Shown here in pieces: positions 56,640-64,000 of a DNA stretch of 64,000 bases; within the stretch, counting starts at the first letter, position 1; every line of letters starts with the position of its first letter. This DNA is from Paraphaeosphaeria minitans (taxonomy: Eukaryota > Ascomycota > Dothideomycetes > Pleosporales > Didymosphaeriaceae): contig WJXW01000003.1 in NCBI GenBank assembly GCA_015832175.1, forward strand, positions 2,604,001-2,668,000, given 5' to 3'. Position numbers and translations under genes: made by a program. A model generated the notes under the pieces. The model was not told where the DNA came from. It searched no databases and saw only the letters and a program-made list of their open reading frames with translations.

Positions 56640-58475
56640 TACTAGTAGGGGGTAGACTTTATCTAAAGCCTCTAAAGGCAGCAAAGACCCTTTTACCTAG
56701 TATATAGGAAGAGAGCTAGCAATACGTAACTTAAGCCTACCTTTAATACTTAAGTAGCGTATTTTAGTTACTAAAAAGAAGTGTAATAAGCTTCGCGCTA
56801 TATATTAACTTTATACCTTAGAAGATAAAATCTCCTAACTTAAAAGTATAAGCTAAACCCCTAGCGTAGCAGCTGCTACTAAGAACATTAAAATCCTATC
56901 TACTAATATATTGTAGTGTAAAGGTTGGCCTACAATGGAGAATCGGAGAAACATAGGGCCGATCAGCTGTCGTTTAAGATAGCTGATCAGGGGACAGGAA
57001 AAAGGAAGCGCCAACCAGACAAGACAGAAAGAGACCTAATGGACAATCGGAGTAGTTGGATTTGTATAATAGATTTTGGATAGGAGAACTCAACTCATTC
57101 TTTTATATTCCTCACTTAAGGCAAACGCACCTACAACACAACAATATATAAGTAGAACGCGCCTATAGTGTACGTAGTAATATACATTAAGTGTACGCTT
57201 TAACCTAAGGACCCTATTAAATATAGAGGCAAGAACTTTAAGGAATATTATAAATTCTTCTATTTTTATAAAGTAGCCTTTTACCTCTTACTACAAGAAT
57301 TTGTGTAGTATAGAGATAAGGTTATCTAGGCAATATAGTACCTTATAGGCGACCTAAGAAAACTATAGTACACACACTATAAGCGCACCTTTAAAACTAA
57401 AGGAGAAATACCTATCTAGAAGTACTTTAAGTAGTATATGCTTAACTTACTTTTAGACCTAGTAAATTGCAGCCTAGAAGTAGCTACAGCGTATACTTAG
57501 GTAATGTAGCGAAAAGACTAAATTATTTATTCCTTTATAACCTACTTTAATATCTTTAAAGATTAACTTACACTTTATACTAAAGAGTAAAAAGTATAGC
57601 ACCTTTTCTCTAACCTTAAACCTAAGCTATAGAGGGCTATTACTAACTACTATTAGGTGCCTATAACTAGGGAAGACCTTATCGCTTTAGGCTGTACGCT
57701 TAAGCGAAACCTACGCTGTACACCTATAATATAAGAGTTAAGCCTACGTTATATATTAAAGAAATCTAAGGATACTACGCTAAACTGCTAAATATCTAAA
57801 GGCAATAGTAAGACCTAGAATAAGAAAAGTGTTACCTACTATAAGTGCTATAAAACTGGCTACTATACTAATAAATATAGAGGTGGTAATCCTAACTAGA
57901 TTCCTATATAAGTAAACTATATGGGAAAAGGCTAAGCCTTACCTATAACTTAAGTACAGTAAGGCGCCTACTAATTTATATCTTACTAGGCATAAAGCGC
58001 ACGAATAGCGCAGCTAGAGATATAGGCTTAGAGAGGGAAGTCTAAATAATTCTTAACTTATAAGCTAATATTAGCCTAATTAGCTAGATTGTTACTATTA
58101 AAATAAACCTAAAGCCTATTAAAGGGGCTAAGCTCCCTAAACTAGAATAAATTAGGGCCTAAAGGCAAACCACCTATACTGCCTATACGCTCTAGATACG
58201 CATTATAGACAATATAGAAGTAGAGTGTAGAATAAAAACTACTATATATAGCGTTAATAAGAAAGGGATCCCCCTTCTACTTAGTAACCCCTCCCTATAA
58301 AAAGGCGATATCTACCATAATTATGGCTTATAAATATAGCGCTAGGGCTATACTACAGCTTTAATACAGCTTATTACTATAAGGGACTTTAAAGATAATA
58401 TAGAGTATACTAGCTTAGATTTATGTCTTCTAGGGGTCTTATAGATAACTAGTGTAAGCTTAGAGCACCTAGTAC
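56640..58475 (+). pseudogene. Element D gag (with zinc knuckle) and start of protease
   Basis: Before the E1 insertion a helical gag part is readable (LEDKISQLKSIS-like, about 56815-56865). After it comes KYRGKNFKEYYKFF and a long gag core. A CCHC box at about 57834-57880 is changed to YYKCYKTGYYTNKY. A protease-like segment follows (IKINLKPIKGAKLPKLEQ, about 58080-58150; then TSLDLCLLGVLQ-like, about 58410-58445). RIP stops throughout. The order fits Ty3/gypsy gag-pol; pol proper is not present. Confidence 0.55.
56911..57143 (-). mobile_element. Solo LTR E1, almost free of RIP
   Basis: Plus-strand ends TGTAGTGTAAAGG and CCTACAACACAACA; possible ATATA duplication on both sides. CA, TG and TGATCAGGGGACAGG-type words are intact, unlike everything around it. 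A TATAAAAGAATGAG box on the minus strand suggests minus orientation. It interrupts the D gag frame. Confidence 0.7.
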
Positions 58476-58708
58476 TGTAGTGTAAAGGTTGGCCTACAAT
58501 AAAGAATCGGAGAAACATAGGGCCAATTAGCTCTCGTTTAAGATAGCTAATTAGGGAACAGACAAAGGGAGGACGCCAACCAGACAAGACAAAAAGAGAT
58601 CTAATAGACAATTAGAGTAGTGAGATTTATATAATAGATTTTAGATAGGATAACTTAACTTATTCTTTTATATTCCTTACTTAAGGCAAACACACCTACA
58701 ACACTACA
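58476..58708 (-). mobile_element. LTR E2, RIP-affected copy
   Basis: Same sequence as E1 but with many transitions (for example GATCAGCTGTC to AATTAGCTCTC). It carries terminal inverted ends TGTAGTG/CACTACA. No target duplication was seen. E1 and E2 could alternatively be the two LTRs of one short element containing the gag between them. Confidence 0.65.
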
Positions 58709-58789
58709 TTTTTAGCGAGGGACATAGGGCTGCTTTTGAAAGGATGTAGAGAAGTATAGCAATAAGTATTTATAGAACTAATAGAAGCT

Positions 58790-59130
58790 ATTTAGTAGAC
58801 TTTTAAGTAGCTACTAAATAGCTAGGAATAGAGTAAGAAGACTAATAGACTTTTAAGTAGCTATTAGGTATAGAGATAGACAGACTATATGGACTTTTAA
58901 GTAGTTATTAGTTACCTAGACAGACAGATTAATAGACTTTTAAGTAGTTACTAATTACCTAGAAATGAAATAACACACTAATAGGCTTTTAAGCAGCTAT
59001 CTAGTGCTAGTATAAATTATATAGACTTTTAAGTAGTTATTAATTACCTAGGAATAAAATAATAATAGACTAATAGACTTTTAAGCAGCTATTAGGTAGA
59101 AAGAGCGATAGACTAGAGGACCTTTAAGTG
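58790..59130. repeat. Irregular minisatellite, eight units of GACTTTTAAGTAGYTAYT
   Basis: Core units begin near 58798, 58850, 58903, 58938, 58984, 59023, 59077 and 59119, with spacing of 35-55 bp. Cores are conserved while the stretches between them vary (often CCTAGRAATRRAATAA). Most units have RIP-type changes; the last (GACCTTTAAGTGGCCACTAG) shows the least mutated form. Confidence 0.7.
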
Positions 59131-59547
59131 GCCACTAGACTCCTAGAAAGAGCGAATGTAATAGACCCTAAATAATTCTAGTCTAAGTAATAATTAAGTT
59201 AGGGACAAAAGGGAAAGCGAGGTATTAGTAGTAGGATTCTATTAAGTAAGATTGTTATCTATATACCTAAAGCCAAATTGCTAACAGAAAACTAACATAA
59301 AAATAAGTAGACAATAGAAGAAAAACAGAAAATAGACAAAATAGATTTGTATAGGTTTTGTAATAACCCTATTTATTTAACTACCCCTGCTAAGAGTAGC
59401 ACTAGTTAGATAAGCTAGGGTATTACTAATTACCTTTTAGAAGATATAGATAAAAGAAAATAGTTTAAGGATAGAGAACTAAAAATAGGAGACTTCTCCT
59501 AAAAGAGAAACGTAGCTTAGTTTACTCTAAGCCTAAATAATAGTAAC
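59131..59547. other. Unclassified RIP-affected DNA
   Basis: A Lys/Gln-rich plus-strand frame is readable around 59270-59530 but has no recognisable domain. It may be the gag of another element whose LTR is not visible. Confidence 0.4.
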
Positions 59548-59860
59548 TATTAAATCTAAGTGGGGAGCTAGTCCTAAAGGGTTAAGGTTAGTTCTTAGGC
59601 AGGAGTACTTATAGAAGCTGGAAGGTCTTATTAATATATTAGTATTTTAACTAAGTGTAATAAGTTAATAATTTGGTCTACTAGAATCTAAATAATAGAT
59701 TAATAAACAGATTAAACATAAGTATAAGAAGCTTATTCTTACGTTCCTATATACTAAGGCTACTCTACTACTTAGTGCTCCTAAGTAACTAAGCGTATTA
59801 CGTAACTTACTTGGCTACTTAGGGCTCCTAAGTAGCTAAGCGTATTATGTAATCTAATTT
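59548..59860 (-). repeat. Gypsy-A LTR, third U3 variant
   Basis: Starts TATTAAATCTAAG and shares the R-U5 side with family A. The U3 contains a duplicated CTACTTAG-GCTCCTAAGTAGCTAAGCGTATTA block (about 59768-59848). The exact left end of U3 is uncertain. Confidence 0.65.
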
Positions 59861-59996
59861 AAGCCTCTTAGCGTTTCTTTATTACGTCTGTAACCCTATT
59901 ATTACTTTATTATACCTTTATAAGCGCCTAACTCCTATATTACTATCTAGTTTATAATATTATCCCCTCCCTTCCTATTCTTTGTCCTAAAGAATT

Positions 59997-60490
59997 ATGC
60001 CTACTAATTGTAATAGTATAAAGTGTTGTTATAACTTCATTTTTACTATTAAGAATTATAGTGCTATTATAGTATCTAAGTGTTCTTTCTATAAGGCGTA
60101 TTCTTGTGTGTGTAAGATTTATATTAGCTTAGGGAAGTGTAGTAAGTGTTAGAAATAAGGATTAAAGTGTAACGTAACTATTACTTAAAATAAGTTCTTA
60201 CAGTTAGTGTCTAAAAAGAAGAAGTTAGAGGCATAAATATTAGAGGCGCGTAAAGAATAAGATAGTATATTTAAGGCGCTACGTATAGCATACGCGAAAA
60301 AAAAAGCGGTTATTAAAATAGTTAGCATAGATTAAAAAGCATACTAGAGAAGTAATTATAGTAGAAAGTGCTACGCTATAAGAGTTCGAGAAGGATCTAG
60401 TTTAGTCTACTTAGCTTATAGGTTCTGTAGAGCTTAGTACGTTTATTTAGTTAGTAATAAATAATCTTCCTCTAGAGTTCTAGGATAACT
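59997..60490 (+). pseudogene. Cys-rich, coiled-coil repeat-associated protein, decayed
   Basis: Starts MPTNCNSIKCC. It has a cysteine-rich N-terminal part of about 75 codons including SKCSFYK, CVCK, GKCSKC and GLKCNVTIT, resembling small zinc-binding modules. A charged helix follows (LVSKKKKLEA...ILEARKE...ALRIAYAKKKAV), a likely coiled coil, and a short C-terminal part to about 60490. Stops are TAA/TAG only. ORFs with this layout (C-x2-C modules plus coiled coil) recur in repeat-rich parts of ascomycete genomes, often beside retroelements; that is from memory of the type and the function is not known. It lies between an LTR-A variant and the end of A3. Confidence 0.5.
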
Positions 60491-60499
60491 CTGTGACTC

Positions 60500-63400
60500 T
60501 GCCTTCCTAGGTAAGAATAACATTATGTTATGTTAGGCGTTTATAAAATTCCTTAATTTTTTATTAATAGTTTCTTAGGTAGACTACTAGTTCCTAAGTG
60601 TTTTCGTAGTGTGGGTAACCTTTCTATTTAATAAGGTATATTTTATCTTACTAATTATATTCTAGAATTCTTTTAACTCTAAATTTATTTTCTTCTTCTA
60701 TTCTGTAGTAGAAGGCGGTTCTAATTAGTGTATTAGGGTCTGCCAGTTCTAGTAGTAATATGTGGAATACTAGGTATATCTTTCCATCTAGCGGTAGTTC
60801 TAACTTATAGTTTACTAGTAATATTTACTTAGAAATATAAAATAGTCTAACCTTAATATAATCTAGTTTCTTATGTTTTATTTTTTAAGTTTAAAGATTC
60901 TTTATAAGTAGATATACTTTATTCCCTTTCTTTAGCTAAGGTGCTATTTTTCGTTTTTAGTTTAAGTATAAAATTAATTACTGCTAAGCTCTCTTAAGAT
61001 TCTCTTAGAGTTATTAGTGTATTTTCTTTATGTTTTCTATAATATCTATAGCTTCTTTTGCTTTAATTATCGTGGGAAATTGTTAATTAAAGAGATGTAG
61101 GTATCTTCTATAGTTTCTATAGAATAGTGTATGTCCTAATGCTGCTAATACTTTATTATTATAGGCTAACTATACTATAGGTGGTAATAAAACCTAGTTA
61201 TTCTTCTAACTATTGCAGTAAATGCGTAGGTACGTTTCTATAGTTTAGTTTATACGTTCTATCTATTTGTCTATTTATAGATAGTAAGCTATTAATAGCT
61301 TTTGTTTTATTCTAAGTAGTGCTATAAGCGTTATCTAGTAATTTAACGTGAAGAGCTTGTCTCTGTCACTAATAATTGTTTTTAAGATTCTGTAATGTTT
61401 AATTAGTTATTTTAGAATAAGAAAAGTAAGTTCCTTTGCTATTATTCTTTAAAGGCATAGAATGAGCTTAATATACTTAGTTAGTTAATAGACTATTACT
61501 AGTATACTGTTGTATTTAATTCCTGTTATTAGATCCTTAGAGTTTAGAATTCCTATAACAAAATCTATAGTAATATCTTCCTATAGTGCTATTAGTATTC
61601 TAATTACTTACATCTCTCTATATTTAAGTTATATACTGTGTTTATTTCTCTAGTATTCTATATATTTATAGATGTAAGTTATTACAGCTTCTTTAATTTT
61701 TTTAAAGGTGTAATTCCTTTAGATAAGTTCTATTGTTTTTGTAATACCTAGGTGTCTGTATATAGTGTTATTGTGGTATTATTAGATAATCTTAGTCTGT
61801 AGATATTCTAGAACTTCTTAGTTAATTACTAAAAGTTAATTTAGTTCTGCTATTAGTTCTAGAGATCTATCTTAGGCTTTGCGAAAGATTATAGAGAAGG
61901 TTTTTACCTTTTCTTCTACTAGATTACTTTGTTAGCTAAGAGCCTCTGCTCTGCCATTTTCTTTTCTAGCTATATAGATAATTTTAAACTTATACTACCT
62001 AGTAGTCTATAACTATCTTTATTATTATGGTGTAAGTTCTTTTATTATCGTAAACCTTAGAAGGTTCTTATAATTTATGTAGATTTCTAGCATTAAGTAA
62101 CTAAGCGCGTAAATCCTCTAGTGCTTTAAGGCTTTAATAATAGCGTAGAGTTCTTTATTATATACGTTATATCGTGTTTTGGCGTTACTAAATTTGCATA
62201 AGTAATAGGTAATTAGGTGCTATTTACTATTGTATTCTTGTTTAGCGTAGGCGCCTAGCGTAAGATTACTAGCGTCTGTTTTAAAGCGTAGTAGTTTATT
62301 ACTTTTAAAATTAATAAGAATAGGTTCTATAATATATACTGTCTTAAAGAGTTAGAATGACATTTTGCACTTATTTATCTATTTAAAGGGTACGTCCTTT
62401 TTTGTAAGATTTATTAAAGGTATTATAACTTTTATATAATCTTGGATAAATTATTAGTTAAATTTATAGAATCCTAAGAATTCTTAGATGTTCTTAGCTA
62501 TCTTTAGTATTAGCTAGTTCCTAATGTATTTAACTTTACTTAGTGCTATCTTAATTCCTTCTATAGTAATAATGTGTCCTGGGAATTTAAGTTATTTAAC
62601 GTTAAACTTATATTTCTTAAGTTTAATACGAAGGTATGCTTTGTCTAGTGCTTCTAGTACTATCTATATATACTTAGTGTGGTCTAATTTATTTTTAGAA
62701 AAGACGAGGATTTTGTCTATATATATAATAACAAATATATCTAGATGTTTATAGAGTACGTTGTTAATAAGTACTATAAAAGCTACTAGTGCGTTTATAA
62801 GTCTAAAAGGCATAATCTTATATTTAAATAGTCTGTAGCGTAATTAAAACGCTGTTTTCTATTCTTTACTTTTCTTAATTTGTATAAGGTAGTAACTATC
62901 CCTTAGATCTATTATTATAAATATCTTGGCTTAAGATAGTTAATCTTGTAACTCTGTAATATTTAGTAGTAGATATTAGTTCTTTATTATTATATTGTTA
63001 AATTGTTAGTAGCTAACGCATAGTCTCTCCAATCTATCCTTTTTCTTAATAAATATAAAAGGGTTTACTACTAGTAACTTCAATAGTTATATATATCCTT
63101 TTTTAAGGTTTCTCTTATTAAAATCACGTTCTTTAAGGAGTTCTTCTCCTATCTTACTATATAGGAGTCTAAAGGATAGCGTCTTCCTTTCTTCTAGGTC
63201 TATTGTAAGATCCTAGGGTTAATGTTCTAGTAGGTTTACTTTTCCTTCCTCTTCCGTGAATATATATATCTATTTCCTATACTCTCTTAGTAAGGTAAGA
63301 GGTGTGCTATTGTCCTCCTTCTTGCGCTTCTTAACCTAGTAGTTTCTACTAGTGTCTACTAAAGTGTGCTTCTGTTTTTTAACTATCTATTGTAGTATTA

Positions 63401-64000
63401 TATTATTAATAACTCCCTCATCTACTATTATTTTAGTTAATACGTAGGCTTTACTTATAATATATAATTATAGTGTTTAAATAATATTTTCTTTATACCC
63501 TAGTTAATCCACAAGTTGTATATTATTAACTAAAGTAATCTTAAGACTAACTTATACTTAGATCCTAGTAAGATATCTAAGGTAAGTTCCTCTCTATATC
63601 CTTAGACTGTTATTATAGTAGTAACCTCTTAGTATATCTAAGGTGTCTTAGGCATTAGGGATCTATTCGTAATATAGATAATATAGGGTACTTCTTTCTC
63701 TAATATTATAAGTCCTACTTGTCTTACTATTTAATAAGATATAAAGTTCTTTCCTACTCCTAAGTTTATAAGAGCTTAAGCCTATATTTCTTTAAACTGT
63801 ACTAGTAGCTTAACTAATACTGTGCTTGCTATAGTATTTAATTTAATAAAGGCGTTTTCTTATCTAAGTTTAGGCCTAAAAAAGATATCTATTTATATAG
63901 GTTATAATTAAGTTCTAGTGCCTAGTATACGTTTCTAAGTATTTACTTCTGTTATTATTCTTAAGTACGTAGCTTATATAGACTATTTTTTTCTTTTTCC
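60500..64000 (-). mobile_element. Gypsy A3, minus strand, runs off the window
   Basis: Reverse complement of family A from the chromodomain (about 60640-60790) through integrase (about 60990-61760), RNase H (about 61930-62330), RT (about 62480-63130; the YxDx box complement at about 62700-62725) and protease (about 63740-63800), to the gag-PR linker at the right edge. It matches A2 over its whole length. RIP-decayed. No 3' LTR was seen on its left; the region left of 60500 is the Cys-rich ORF. Short plus-strand frames inside it are antisense shadows. Confidence 0.8.

Noticed and set aside
58348..58611. 87-codon minus-strand frame
   Set aside because: Spans the border of element D and LTR E2, so it is a chance opening.

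Overview
The window is filamentous-ascomycete nuclear DNA (Pezizomycotina; a Dothideomycete would fit, but the species cannot be read from the sequence). About 60 of the 64 kb is an AT-rich, TA-dominated repeat block carrying the mark of repeat-induced point mutation (RIP). Decayed transposon frames stay readable, and their stops are almost all TAA or TAG standing where Gln (CAA/CAG) or Trp (TGG) is expected, as C-to-T change in a CpA context on both strands would produce. Nearly every repeat gene is therefore annotated as a pseudogene.

Layout. (1) 1-4.2 kb: the 3' end of a Ty3/gypsy chromovirus (Gyp-H), an unclassified stretch and copy 1 of a repeat with one long decayed frame (Rep-1). (2) 4.2-32.6 kb: a nest of LTR retrotransposons, one inside the other. 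A minus-strand gypsy (A0) holds a plus-strand gypsy (A1). A1 holds a deleted Ty1/copia element (Cop-B outer), which holds a full-length Cop-B, which holds a second copia family (Cop-C) and a solo gypsy LTR. A0 also holds a short Cop-B derivative. Six of these insertions were tested: five have perfect 5-bp target duplications (CATAC, TAATA, GGAAC, CTCTA, CTATA) and A1 has none. (3) 32.7-45.8 kb: a decayed unknown frame, then two TIR DNA transposons (F1, a short derivative, and F2, about 3.8 kb with a pogo/Tc1-mariner-like transposase). F2 is split by a complete gypsy A element (A2, 6.78 kb, 473-bp LTRs, duplication TAGGG). (4) 45.84-50.07 kb: a sharply bounded gene island without RIP. It holds a three-exon aminoglycoside-phosphotransferase-family gene (AIM9-like, predicted mitochondrial), a divergent intact 126-aa orphan gene, and a doubtful small ORF. 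(5) 50.07-64 kb: a second RIP mosaic with gypsy A, D and G pieces, solo LTRs of several families, Rep-1 copy 2, a RecQ-type (telomere-linked-like) helicase remnant, a decayed Cys-rich coiled-coil ORF and a minus-strand gypsy A element (A3) running off the right edge.

Functional content is small. Only the island genes look expressible. The rest records successive transposition followed by RIP, with the innermost or youngest pieces (Cop-C, solo LTR E1) the least mutated. No tRNA, rRNA or CRISPR was recognised. Family names (A, B, C, D, E, F, G, H, Rep-1) are local labels, not database names.
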